Assembly (NCBI GenBank): GCA_000349905.1
Contig: KB722736.1
Coordinates: 597,515-661,514, forward strand
Reading direction: 5' to 3'
Length of the DNA: 64,000 bases
DNA from: Volvariella volvacea V23
Lineage: Eukaryota; Basidiomycota; Agaricomycetes; Agaricales; Pluteaceae
Part shown: piece after piece, positions 46,902-58,455 of the stretch
Numbering within the stretch: the first letter of the stretch is position 1
Layout: every line of letters starts with the position of its first letter
Program-made: the position numbers and the translations under genes
The notes under the pieces: model-generated
Told to the model about the DNA's origin: nothing
What the model saw: the letters and a program-made list of their open reading frames with translations, nothing else
Database searches by the model: none

Positions 46902-49490
46902 ACCCTATGAATCCAAACTACGTGGAACAAGATTATAATATTCCAAAGCCCGGCGATGAGCTGCCGACTTACGATGATCTTGCCCAGCAGGGTGGACCAA
47001 ACTCTCGGCGCGTTCTTTCGAGCTTATAAGTGGAGGAGCATCAGCTAATTGGTGGATCTTTGCAGATTTGGGAGATGGAGAGGCTGGATTGAGAAGAGGT
47101 CAGTTGGTTTATTTTTATTCCTGTGCTCGCATTCAAGAAAGCATGTAGAGCGGCGGAGCGCTACGCAGATATTACCCCAGAGGAGCGCCAGCGCCGGCGA
47201 GAGCGTGGGTGGGGCAATGACGAATCATCGGTATGGCTTGGGCCTCTTATTTCCTACCTGGTCGTTAGCTTACTCACACACTGGAAGCCTGTTCCGCCAG
47301 GACCGGGGCAACCAGCCTACCCAGGTCAACATCTTACACCACAGACCGCAGGCCTCTCAATACAGACACGCAACATCTCGTTCCCCGAACCACAACATAT
47401 ATCGCCCCCTCTTCCCCCGTTACCCTTTGTCAGTTCTCGCATACGTCCGAGCCACCTGAAAGTCAATCAGTTTGGCTCCCGATTCCTACCTCACGCAGTA
47501 TCACAAATTCGATGTCTCCTGCCACTCGTATCCGATAGTCTGCTTCTTATTGGTCATGACGATGGGTTATCAGTGATGGATATGTATCCTACAGAACGTT
47601 CAGAGACGGGCGAAATTACATTGAAGGGGCCAGCAGATGCAGAGGTTCGGCACATTTGGAAAGGAGAGAGGTGGGTTCTTCTATGAATTCAGAATTGATC
47701 TTTATTGACTTCATCCAGCATCCACCAAATTGATATTGTCGAAGCAGAAGACGTCGGAGACGGCACACCACACGGTGTCGCTCTTGTTCTTACTGGTCAA
47801 GACGGGGACTCGACAGACAGTTGCCGCTCTATCCGCATGTACAACCTTGCAAGCCTGATTAGTTTGGCAAAGTGGGCTGCTGGAACAAAGGTTCGTAGCC
47901 CTGGTTTCTGCGGGCATCAAGGTTAATATGTAGGGACAACACAGCCAGCTCGTCCGCTTGATCTCCATCAAAGTGCACCGCCGAACATACAACAACAATC
48001 TCCTCCAAGGAAATTCCGCCCACAAAGTGGCATTATCACGAGAGGGTTGAAATCTCTCATTGACCCACAGAGTAACACACCCACAGCCGAACGATGCTCT
48101 ACATCTTTCCGCTCTGCGCCATCCCCTGTAGCCGCATCACCCTCGTCGTCAAGCCCTCTTGATAGTTGGGATGTGATTGACGAGTTGCCATTGAGATGGG
48201 CAACGGATTTTGTTTCGCTGACCAGCAATGGATCAAGGCTCAATGGCTCTTCTATTATCTCTTACGCTTTATGGGTAAACACAAACAGGAGAGGTAAGGG
48301 TGGACGGCTGCTGGCTGTTGCCACGAAGACGGCCATCTACCTATACGAGACTCCGAAGGGTGAAAGAGCCTTTCGATACGTCAAAGTAAGCGCTGTAGAC
48401 TCGAGTGAGTGTACCCCTAACCAATGTACCTTAGGAATTCTACACACCTCTACCACCTCGTTCGATTTCGTTCATACAACAATCCGTAGAAGTTTCCTCA
48501 AATCATCACAAACGCACTGACAGTGCTAGCACCATTCGCGCAAGCTCCGGCGGCCCAAATCTAGAAAACCCTTCCCGGAGTTTGACCTACGGCACACAAC
48601 TCAGCCTTTTCGTTATATTCGACAAGAGAGCCAGTTGGATACGCATCGTAGACTCTGCGGTCGGAGAAGTTGAACTTTACGGGCAGGGGTCTCAATCACA
48701 GCATGACCGCCACCACGCCCGTGACACCATAGGGACTACCTTGTCTGGGGCTTCTCTACGTTTATCCCGTCTGTCGTTCGAATCCAACGCCAGCAGCAGT
48801 AGCGGCGCGCCGCGATGGATAACACCCGAACGATGTGAATGTCCTAAGCCTGGTCACCCAGGCGCAACAGTCGAGCTCTACTTCCTAACACACGGAAAGA
48901 CTACACACATCGTACCATGCCCACTACCCGCCAATGTGTCACACCACCCACCGCTCAAGGCAATCGCCTGGAATTTCGCCCCAAGTCGCGTGTCAGCACG
49001 AGTGTGCCAGTACCCCAACACTGATCCCCGGGACGACGCTTCTGTTCATTCCTTCCTCCAGCTCACGGCCTTTGGCGAAAAAGGCTTGGAGATTCAAGAG
49101 ATCTCCCTAGCGTTCCTGACCAGTCGGAAGGGCAAAGAGCGATTGGAAGAACCCGTAAAGGCGTATCTGGATTTCAGCGGTTGGGATGCTGGATATCTAT
49201 GTACAGGTGGAAGATGGGACCAACCTTGGCAACGCTTCAATAGTGTCACACCCCAAAGAACCCCAGTCAACTACTTCAGTCATAATCACTATTACGCCCA
49301 CAGATCGCAATCTACGCTATCGATGGCCACGAGCGACACTTTGGCATCGGATGACCTGACCGCAATCTCGAGTCGTGAGATTGGGTTCTATGGGTGGTAT
49401 AGGAAGGACTTGGCGGACTGGAGAGTATTTTGGGTGGGCGGTTCAACCACGGATGAGGACAATGTTCCAGATGATGCTAGCCAGTTCTAG
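46902..49490 (+). CDS. CNH-domain-like protein
   Basis: A multi-exon gene starts at MNPMNPNYVEQDY. An acidic/charged N-terminus is followed by ERYADITPEERQRRRERGWG and a proline-rich linker. The rest looks like a beta-propeller of the citron-homology (CNH) type: LPLVSDSLLLIGHDDGLSVM, AEVRHIWKGE then IHQIDIVEA, GRLLAVATKTAIYLYETP, FRYVKEFYTPLPPRSISFV and LSLFVIFDKRASWIRIVDS. CNH propellers bind small GTPases or act in vesicle tethering (Vam6/Vps39) and in Rho exchange factors; no second domain that would decide is visible. Several introns were recognised, for example the one just before PVPPGPGQPAYPG. The last exon from 48582 to 49490 is long and ends DNVPDDASQF. Exact exon borders are not all resolved. 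Confidence 0.6.
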
Positions 49491-50527
49491 CTTCACCCTC
49501 AACACGTTCCGGGGCATTCTTTCCTTGGCTGGATATAATCTCCCGTACTGCTGCCGCCTTCTTCGCTCCTTTCACACTTTGGTTGATGCTTGACAGAAGT
49601 TTTTCCTTACTAGCAACGTAGCGCTTCATGATCTTGCTTGCATATAACACGCTCATCTACACGGTTAATGGTACTCCTTTGGTTTTCCTACTGTGCTGCT
49701 TTAGGCATACTTTACTTCCGAATTCTGTGTATTGCTTCGTTTCTTAAAGACCACATCTCATCTATTATCATTTGTACGTTGTAAGCTAGCATATAAAGAG
49801 AAGAACGAAATCAAGAACAAAGATGACCGCCTGCCTGCACCACGCTCACTCTAGCCTGTGTGGCCTCTAGGTCCTTCAAAACCAAAAAAAGTACTATGAA
49901 CGAGCCCAGCTAGATTCGTGTATACCTATAACGACGAGAAAGGGAAGAAAAATATGAAAAGCTCCATGAAACACAGAAAGCAAAGGAATGAGGCGTTTGA
50001 TAGGAATGGTGGGTGAAGTCATAGCTGTCCATAACAAATGGCATGCGGGAGAACAACAGAATAAGTCAATAGCATATACCGGAAAAAGCTAGTGCAGAAG
50101 AGAATGGAGAAATAGGAGTTGATAGGGCTAGGATGAGGTGCTAAACCGGGCCCGAGGAAGGGGGGTGTGTGTACCAAGAAATATAGCGGAATCGATAGTC
50201 AGGCAAGTGTGTGGACTATTATAGTCGTAGTGGAATGAAAAACCGTTGATAATACGGGAGGATGTGTCAAAAATGTGGGGGTAGTGGTGGTGGTGGAAGT
50301 GCCGTGCAATGGATTTATGGTTCAGTCCTAGTCGCGTAACAAAACAAAATTGGAAAGGATGCTTGAGGAATAAAAGGTCCAGCAGGGACAAGCGAATATT
50401 ATTTTACAGTCCTTAAATTGTCCTTACGACCCTTACGAGCCCACGAAGCCAGCGGGTGCTTTTATACATAGAGGGAAGCATTGTAAGTGGAAGGGGAAGA
50501 AAGCGGAAGTTATCAGCTGATGATACC
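49491..50527. other. Convergent intergenic region, no gene seen
   Basis: About 1 kb lies between two convergent 3' ends. Short minus-strand frames at 50128-50391 and 50413-50694 lack features. It probably holds long 3' UTRs. Confidence 0.4.
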
Positions 50528-53500
50528 TTATGATGTCGAAGTTCCCGTTCTCGAATCTGAAGGAGTGGCCGATGGTTGGTTTTTCCTGATGACAACGAAG
50601 GACCGAGCGGGCTGTGCTGAAGCTTCCGACTCGCCTTCTGTATGCGGTCCGGACGATGAAGCACCCTCACTTGTGGGAGGTACAGCCAAACCACCTCCAG
50701 TACCTAGTCCAGCCAACCCCTCACCGCTCTGCACTCGTTTCCGACCAAACTGATACCAATGTTTCCTCTTAGGCTGTGATTCGTCATCTGAATCCCCATT
50801 GTCAAGGAGAGGGATTTGAGGGGGTGCCGGCGAAGATGGGCTGATACCTCCGCTTGTCTGTCGGTGACGGGGTTCAGTGATGACACCTCCTGTTCCTTGA
50901 ATAGATGGATGAGTTATTGTCGCTGTAAAACCAGGCGAGATCAGCGAACTAGCATCCTCTATCACTGCAGATTGCGATTTAGTTCGAATGTGCGCGGGTT
51001 GCATGGCGCCAGGAGGCAAACCTATTGGATCGTAATGGCGACCGACATTCGACAATGATGGAGGTGGTGAGTCTTCCTCGTCGTCGTGGAATACGGGGGC
51101 CGCTGGTGGTAGCTGTGATAAATGTGATTGGCTCTGTTGGCTTTGTTGATTCACGGATGGGAATGTATGCGTCGAACCCGTGGCGATTGCATATGGAGTA
51201 TCCATATGCGCCTTTCCACCACCGATCCTGGAGAATCCCGTTTTAGGGGCAGCAGGTTGAATTTGAGGCATTGTTCCAGGGGCTGTTGTTAGTGGTCCAT
51301 CGGTCATGGTAGTGTGCCCGGTCCTGGAGAATGGCTGCCAAGCACCCATGATGTATCCATCATCGTCGTTATCTTCACGATAAGGTCTGAGGGCATGCTC
51401 TGGTCGCAACACGGAAGGCGGTGGGCCGGAATGTGTCGAGCCTTTTCGTGAGGATGAACCTTCCTGGCCGAAGAACCTGGGTGGCGTTTGTGTCCCTGCG
51501 TGATGCAAGTAGGATGAGCCGTCCGAGTTGCGATGCATCGGAAGAGCGTGTGGGCTTGCTGGCTGCGTGAGCTGTGATGCGGCGTCCTCTGTCTGTCTGT
51601 ATCTGTGGCTCCTTGAACGATCTCCTCGACCTTTCTTCCGATCCCGTGAGCCACAGCAACCAAGTAATCCGCATGCCCCAAGTAATCCTGAATCCACGAT
51701 CCTCTTGCTACGGTCAAATCCAACACCGCCTAATATGCGAATTATGGCTTCCAGAATCTTGACTGCAAGCATCAAAACGAGGGCCAAGTAAACCAATGCC
51801 AATATTACTAGGATGCCATAAGCAACCCAGCCACCTGCGCCTGCACCAATAGAGATCTAACACAAAGTGAGAATGTGCAACAAATGATAGGTGCGAACAC
51901 TCACCGCCGGCGTGAGAATGACGAGGAGAACAGCAACAACAATCCTTGCTACACAAAATAAGAAACTGATCAATCCCATACTGGCGCCACTACCCCAAGG
52001 CAGCCAGATGCTTGTCACTAATGCCGAAATAACCTCCACCACTAGAATAATAACAGCTTGTGCCGTTCCACTTCCTTGTCCAGCTCCGATCGTAACGCCA
52101 AATGCAAGATTTGTCGCAAAAAGCAAGCTGGCGAACATTTGCGATCCGTGACGGTAATGGTTGTATAGGGGTCCATAGGCTAGGAGTGTCCGTGTTTCGT
52201 CGAATAACTTATTGGTTGTTGTACTCCTCACTCGGTAAACGAGGTATGCGGGTATAAGGATGCCAAATATGACGAACGATAAAGTAGCTAATGCTGCACC
52301 CGATTTAGTTCCTCCTGCTGCTCGGGGTAGAGTCATATGGAAGCAGGAAAAAATTGTCACAGGGAGATGGAATAAAACGAGGATGCGAACAACGTTTCCG
52401 AGTAAGACACTTCCATGGAAGGAACTCATGTCGGAACGTATGCGCCACCAGGCCCTTTGAGATTGAGAATGAAGTCCACGGTCGCTGGTGATAATAGTAC
52501 CAGCTCCCGCATGCGATCCATGACCAGCAGAGAAGGGGATAGTCCCGCGGGAGGCTGGACGGAATAAATGGGCATATTGCTCTCGTCCATGACTTGTAAT
52601 CGACTTGTTCTCCTCCAAACCTGGTGTCGCGGCTTCAAGGATAACAGGACTTCGGGTGCCAGTAACACGGGCAAGAGGGTTGTGACCAGGGTATCCGGAC
52701 GTGGACCCACCGAACATACCAACGATCAAGCAAGCGAGATGATCGACGAACCAAACCACAAAAGAGATGGCGAGTGTACCAGCGATAATTCCGAGGAATA
52801 AGATTAAACATACACCGAAGAGATCTTGGGGACGGACTCCGATGGTGTAGGCGAATGCCTCAATCCCGGGGGAAGTGCCTTCGGGCAACGTGAACAAGAG
52901 ATTGGGGGCATCCGGAACGATATACAGGGGGGAGGATGGGTTAGAGAGTTGGTCCGCAAAGCCTTGGGGAGGGTTATAGGGGAGGGTCGATAATGGGTTC
53001 CAGAGCGTGTCCCGAGAGCCGGGCGTTAAGGTGATATCTAAAACTGGGTGAGAGGTGTGCAAAATACAGCAGAATAAGACTTGCTATAGATTAATGTTGA
53101 CCAGGCCGTTTGGGAAAGTAAAGGGTCTGAAAAGGGTTAGGCGGGGCGGTCAGTGTTGACCGAGGTAGCACGTACATATGAAGTTAGGCCACTGAACAGA
53201 CACCATGGCCAGCGCAGCGCACCATTGGGTATGAAAGATGATGTCTCGCATAGACGGAGTACCTGTGGGTAATTTAGATGATCCTCAGACCGCCAAGAAC
53301 GCAACGAGGACGTACAGAATCGCATCAGAGCTGGCGATGTCGCTAATCTCTCCCCACTTATCGCACTCGCCAGAATAAACCCAGCACTCTGTGCCCGCGA
53401 CCATATTCCTTTTTCTGATCTGGTCAGTCCTCTCCCCCACGCGGATACAATCCGAGCAATTCCCACAATCAACCAATATGCAATAGTCAAGCCCACGGTA

Positions 53501-54128
53501 CTCCAGAAGATGATAATTGCATCGCCATAAGGATTGTCTGGTTGCGGATCAAGAGGCGTTGTTGAAACATCGACGCATAGTAACTCCCTGCTGAAAGGAT
53601 CCACCGCACGTATACGGCTGTTCAGAGTTGTCAAGGCACGGTTATTGCCCCAAGGTATTGTCGATGCCAACGCAAACGAGCCAGCAGGTATGGGGCAGAA
53701 TGTCTTATTTGGTTCCAAGGGCGAGAGGGGGGAGGGTGGTCGTAGGTGTTCACATAGGTAGGATGAGTTGGACCATGCGCTGAGCGTTAGGACCGAGGAG
53801 GAGGTAAATAATGTAGCTTTTTGGGACGGACGTTAGCAGCGGCGTAACTCCGGCCAGCGTGCATGGACATACCAAGACTTGAGCTTTCATTTGTAAAGCC
53901 AGTGATCTCCTCTGGACTAGAACCAATTAACGTGAGATTTAAGTACATCCCCCATTCGTCACTGGGAAGAACTTGGGCGTAGATCGTGTCTATGTTGAAC
54001 TTGCTCGAGACATTTCCGTTGGAGGGCGAGAAGCAGTCAGAAAAGGGGAGGGTGGCAGGGTCTGCATGGACACCGTTAGAAACGATGAGCAGAAAAAGGG
54101 TGGTCAGTGGACGAAGCCATGGCCTCAT
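50528..54128 (-). CDS. Fungal TRP-like ion channel (ML-like/TRP family)
   Basis: The protein is a large multi-pass membrane protein of the fungal Pkd2/FLC group, thought to conduct Ca2+ or to act in membrane and wall homeostasis. The start MRPWLRPLTTLFLLIVSNGVHA at 54128 is a signal peptide. An extracellular ML-like domain follows (FSDCFSPSNGNVSSKFNIDT ... LNLTLIG; LLCVDVSTTPL). Membrane segments include IIIFWSTVGLTIAYWLIVGI, FGVCLILFLGIIAGTLAISF, ALATLSFVIFGILIPAYLVY, FASLLFATNLAFGVTIG, AVIILVVEVISALVTSIWLP and ARIVVAVLLVILTPA. The family's central stretch YPLLSQTAWSTLIYNISI is present. The C-terminal ~380 residues are hydrophilic, Ser/Pro-rich and probably cytosolic and regulatory. At least five exons were seen. 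The length of about 1150 aa fits the family. Confidence 0.8.
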
Positions 54129-54160
54129 CGTGTGAGACGACGAGTGAGGAAGAAGGAAAG
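54129..54160. promoter_or_regulatory. Very short divergent promoter, TRP-like/GatB
   Basis: Only 32 bp separate the channel ATG (54128, minus) from the GatB ATG at 54161 (plus). If GatB starts at the in-frame ATG 54119 the coding regions even overlap by 10 bp. Transcription of each gene must start inside or very near the other gene's 5' end. Confidence 0.6.
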
Positions 54161-56223
54161 ATGCTTATGTCATCCATGGCTGCTTTGCGCAATGTTCTCA
54201 AGGAGTGGAACGTCCTCATAGGCATCGAGACTCATGCTCAAATTAAATCTTCAGCAAAGCTTTTTGCTTCCTCATTGACCTCGACGCTGGCGGACCAGCC
54301 CAACACTAATGTAGCCCTCTTCGACGCTGCATTTCCCGGCACCCTACCACGACTCAACCACAACTGCGTTGATCTTGCGCTGCGCACGGCTATTGCCCTT
54401 AACTGTAACATACAGCGCAGGTCGTCTTTCGATAGAAAGCACTACTTCTATCCAGATCTTCCGTCTGGTTACCAAATCACGCAGCAGTATCGTACGTGTA
54501 TTCGCCACATTTCGCGTTTTCCGACGAAGACGAACAATCTGTAGAACCCATTGCACGGAATGGCTTCCTGGAGATTGTATGCTCAAAAACGGCAAAAATT
54601 AAGCCAATACGAATCAAGCAAATCCAGCTGGAGCAGGTTCGTCCGTCGTTTATGCTGCCACTCACCCAGCAAGCCAATTCATACGGCAGGACACGGCCAA
54701 GTCTACCTTCCATCCTCGAACACGAACTTCACACATAGACCTGAACAGAGCAGGTACCGGTCTCATGGAGATAGTCTCTCAGGCTGATATACAGTACGTC
54801 TTCCTTCTCTGTTGCTCCATCACCTTGCCTTACCGGTCTCCAGTTCACCAGAAGATGCTGCTTCATACGTTCGTGCACTCCAGGCTCTATTGCGCGCGGT
54901 CGGAGCTAGCGATGGAAACATGGAGCAAGGTTCCATGCGATGCGATGTCAATGTATCCATAAACCGTCCTGGAGAACCTCCTGGGACGCGTTGTGAGATC
55001 AAAAATCTGAATAGTGTCAGATTCATGGTGGCAGCAATCGGTATAGTGCTTCCCTGCCTATCCTCATTCAATCGCTCATGTTACACCTAAAGGCCACGAG
55101 ATTCTTCGCCAGCATGCCATACTTACTGATTCCTCTGCTCCTTCTACACAACCTCCGCGCGTTCCTCAAGAAACGCGAGGGTTTGATGAGCACAAATTCG
55201 AAACGTACAAACTTCGCGCTAAAGAAGAGGCCCCAGACTATCGCTACATGCCTGACCCAAATCTAGGCGTCTTGCTTCTAAGTGAGGTATGCACCCTCAC
55301 TAGCATAATCAGAATGTCAAGGAGTTGATGTCCTGTGTAGGCGCGCATCCAGTCGGTGAGGGAAAGTCTACCCGAGCTTCCTCACATTACACGGAAACGT
55401 CTACAAGAATCATATGGCTTGTCTATACGTGACGTGGATGTACTCTTGAGCATCGACAGTGGACGTGAAGTTGGCTTTGACGGGCAAACAGGCGAAGGTG
55501 GTGCAGTAGCCTATTTCGACGCACTATGTAATGGAATATGCGTCGAAGAAGGGGCGCACGAGAAGCAGGCCAATAAGCGGGATCCTAAAGTCGTCGCGAA
55601 CTGGTAGGTCGTTATCCTCATATCGCAGGTCTGAACACGATGGCTCATGCACCACCTCGTTGATTTGACATGAAGGATGACGCATGAATTATTGGGTCAA
55701 CTTGCTGCCCGTAGAGAAAACTTCAAAGAGAACACGGTGACAGCTGGTCAACTAGGAGAGTTGATCGACTTGGTCCAGAATAAAACCGTCACAGGTACCT
55801 ATGGACTCTTCTCTTCTCGCTGCTCATATTCATTCCTTCTTCCCTTCCATTCAAGGCACCTCGGGCAAGTACCTACTTCGACATATGCTGGCCAACCCTT
55901 CGAAATTTTCCCCCATTAAAATTGCACAAAAGCTTCAGCTTCTTGCTGTATCATCAACTTCTTCCGCTACTCCGGCTGCTCACAAGACCTCCGATGTTAG
56001 CTTGAGTACTGAAGCGGCAGAAAACTACCTCCATCAACTAGTCCAATCCGCCTTGACAGCTCTTCCTTCCGAGGTAAAAGCCCTGCAATCCGGTCATGAA
56101 GGTGTCTTGAACAAAATTGTTGGATGGATCATGAAGCAGAGTAGAGGCAGAGTTGATGCGAAGGAAGCTAAGAAGCTAGTCAAAGAACTCGCTATGAGAA
56201 CCTCTGGCCAAGAGAAACCATAG
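54161..56223 (+). CDS. PET112: Mitochondrial Glu-tRNA(Gln) amidotransferase subunit B
   Basis: GatB, as part of the GatFAB/GatCAB complex, converts Glu-tRNA(Gln) to Gln-tRNA(Gln) in mitochondria. Signatures in order are [86 protein letters not shown] then [28 protein letters not shown], and the C-terminal YqeY-like tail with [20 protein letters not shown]. The ATG at 54161 ([16 protein letters not shown]) was chosen; an in-frame ATG at 54119 is an alternative. Neither start gives a strong targeting peptide. About six introns are present; the last is just before [11 protein letters not shown]. It is divergent from the TRP-like channel. No lesion was seen. Confidence 0.92.
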
Positions 56224-57303
56224 AGAAATGCGAGCGTCGTGGGCTTCGTCGCTAATGTTAAGAATGTTCTGGAGTCGAACCTCTTTGGTTGCTCAGTGAT
56301 ACGACCCAGCACTTCCAGATACTCTAGAAACTACCGTAATACAGTAATAGACAATAGCACAGACAAATGTCGTGGATTCTAGCGGTTGCTATTCAATCCT
56401 TCTCCCCCTCCCCTTTCTGGATCGCTCGGCCCAAAATCCCTTGAAATCCCGGTATGACCTTGGCCGCAATACGCGAATATATTGAAGACGAATCCAAAGC
56501 GCATCGATTGGACGCATCTTTTAGGACGGACTTGGGGCTGCAATCCCGTAGGAATAATAGCAGTTGCAACCCTGCCGGAAAATAGGTGGTTCCGACTGCC
56601 AAGTTTCAGTTTCCCGTGCCTCGAGCACTCAAAGGCGTATTTATATTTAGCATAAGAAGCACCTTCTGTGGACACACAGGGAGGTCATAAAGACAGGACA
56701 AAGGCGGCCGCCGTTGGGCCCTTGGAGCTCATTAAGGGCACAAACTAAATGCCCCCTAGCTATAGGCCATAATACAAGCTGAGCACTACGCCTCGGTGAA
56801 CGGCGCAGCACGATTGTGGAGCACTCGGCCTCAGGTATCCACAAGAGGAACTTAGGGAGTTCGTGAATCGAAAAGTGAAGAAGCGAGGAAGAGAGCTGTA
56901 CATGAGGTCATCAAGACTAGAAATCACCCGACTATCCCGGTCCGCTGAGTAGGGGACTCAGAAGTAGAATGACAGCAGCTATGTTCTTAACCGAGTAAAA
57001 GGGTGATAGACGTATTGACTATGACGACAAAATCGGATGTAGAAATACAGTGATTATATGAAAACAGGCAGGGGATGTACACTGAAGAAAAGGCCCGTAA
57101 TTGACCTTTAAGGTCAATATCATTATAGCACACGAGTGGAATGGGTGTCCAGCCCACCAAACAACACAAACCCTGCATCATCCATAGTTATCAGTGACCA
57201 TCAAGTCGCAGCAGCCAGATAGAACGCACCAATGCGAAAGCAAGTACAATGCAAATCGATAACACACTCAAAGCTCGTCAATCTCAGCACCCTGCAAATC
57301 GAT
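56224..57303. other. Convergent intergenic region, no gene seen
   Basis: This 1.08-kb stretch lies between convergent 3' ends. Frames at 56379-56675 and 56987-57181 have no features. No repeats or RNA genes were recognised. Confidence 0.4.
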
Positions 57304-58455
57304 TTATGATATCGCCAAGCCTATAAAAGCCCCAACTGCCCCAATCACAGCACCTCCAGCAACCGCTCGGAACGCACTACCTCCACTGATACTCGTGCCA
57401 TGTGTAGGCTTTGGAGAACTAGGAGTACCGGACCCAACGCCTGCCCTATTTGCAACTTGCTCAAACAACCTGATAACCGCTTCTTCTCCGCGACCGATAA
57501 CCAATAATCCGTTGGGATCATTGACATCATCTGGATTCAGCGCAACACGAGTATAGTAGCCAAGCTGGGTTGCAGAGGTGGTGATTATAGGAATGTCGGC
57601 TTTGGGTAGAACGTAGACCATGGCCGTGGATGATCGGTCAAGAGTGTGCATGAAAGCTTCCCGCTGCTCCATGCTCATGCTCCGGGTTAATGGCTGTGGC
57701 CCAGTTCTAACTGGAGTCCGGGTACAGTCTGCGGACTGTGGCGTTGTGGATTCGTTTGGTGAACTGGGGGAATGTGGAGTGCTCGCACTTGACTCTGCGG
57801 CGCACGGTTGGGGTATTTCAGGTTTGCGATCGATTTCCGATGGACTCTGGAAAGCAAAGCTGCCCTCGGGCGTGGGGGTCATGAGCGTTCCGGGCATAAG
57901 CTGTCTCATCAAAGGCCGATAGTTCAGCCCATTCTTCAAAATCGATTTCCTTGGTTTCTGTATCGCATCTTGCCAGCGCACGACCTTCTTCTTCAAAGTA
58001 TCACCAGATTGTCGTTCATCCTCTGCGACCACCCCATCCGTTTGCATTATCTTATCCACAAGCTCCTGCGTATTCGTAGATAAAGAAAGCACACTGTCGC
58101 TTGCTAAAACCGGGGCATCTACCGGAGCATCTACCAGACTTCGTTGGGAGGTCCGACGCAAGCTACGTCGGGATGCGCTAGCCTTTTCCGATTCAGTGGC
58201 GGAAGTGATGATAAGAGATTCCAGGGCGTTAGTTATGTTGTCATCTCCATGAGGTGCCGGTGAAAGATCTGTGCCGTCCCGGATGGGAGAATCCGCATAG
58301 GGGCATCCGGATCGCGGGTGGCCCGCCCTCGTTCGTTGGCATTTCGAACAGCGCGGGATTTTTCGCGGGGTAATCGAAGGTGAGCGTGAGGAGGATGCTA
58401 TCCTCTCCCCTTTGCCTGCAGGAGTACTTGGTGCAGAACGTAGTGTTGGGGCCAT
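57304..58455 (-). CDS. Unrecognised protein with CxxC motif and C-terminal membrane segment
   Basis: A single exon encodes 383 aa, starting MAPTLRSAPSTPAGKGE at 58455. A small Cys cluster (CSKCQRTRAGHPRSGCPYAD) near residues 35-55 could bind zinc. Long Ser/Thr/Pro-rich stretches follow (SPSSPNESTTPQSADCTRTP), then an ordered part (RSSTAMVYVLPKADIPIITT, GYYTRVALNPDD). The C-terminal 20 residues (VAGGAVIGAVGAFIGLAIS) are a hydrophobic Gly/Ala-rich helix that may anchor the protein as a tail-anchored membrane protein. A basic stretch KKKVVRWQDAIQKPRKS is in the middle. I cannot name a family. Confidence 0.7.
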   Translation of the reverse strand: MAPTLRSAPSTPAGKGERIASSSRSPSITPRKIPRCSKCQRTRAGHPRSGCPYADSPIRDGTDLSPAPHGDDNITNALESLIITSATESEKASASRRSLRRTSQRSLVDAPVDAPVLASDSVLSLSTNTQELVDKIMQTDGVVAEDERQSGDTLKKKVVRWQDAIQKPRKSILKNGLNYRPLMRQLMPGTLMTPTPEGSFAFQSPSEIDRKPEIPQPCAAESSASTPHSPSSPNESTTPQSADCTRTPVRTGPQPLTRSMSMEQREAFMHTLDRSSTAMVYVLPKADIPIITTSATQLGYYTRVALNPDDVNDPNGLLVIGRGEEAVIRLFEQVANRAGVGSGTPSSPKPTHGTSISGGSAFRAVAGGAVIGAVGAFIGLAIS

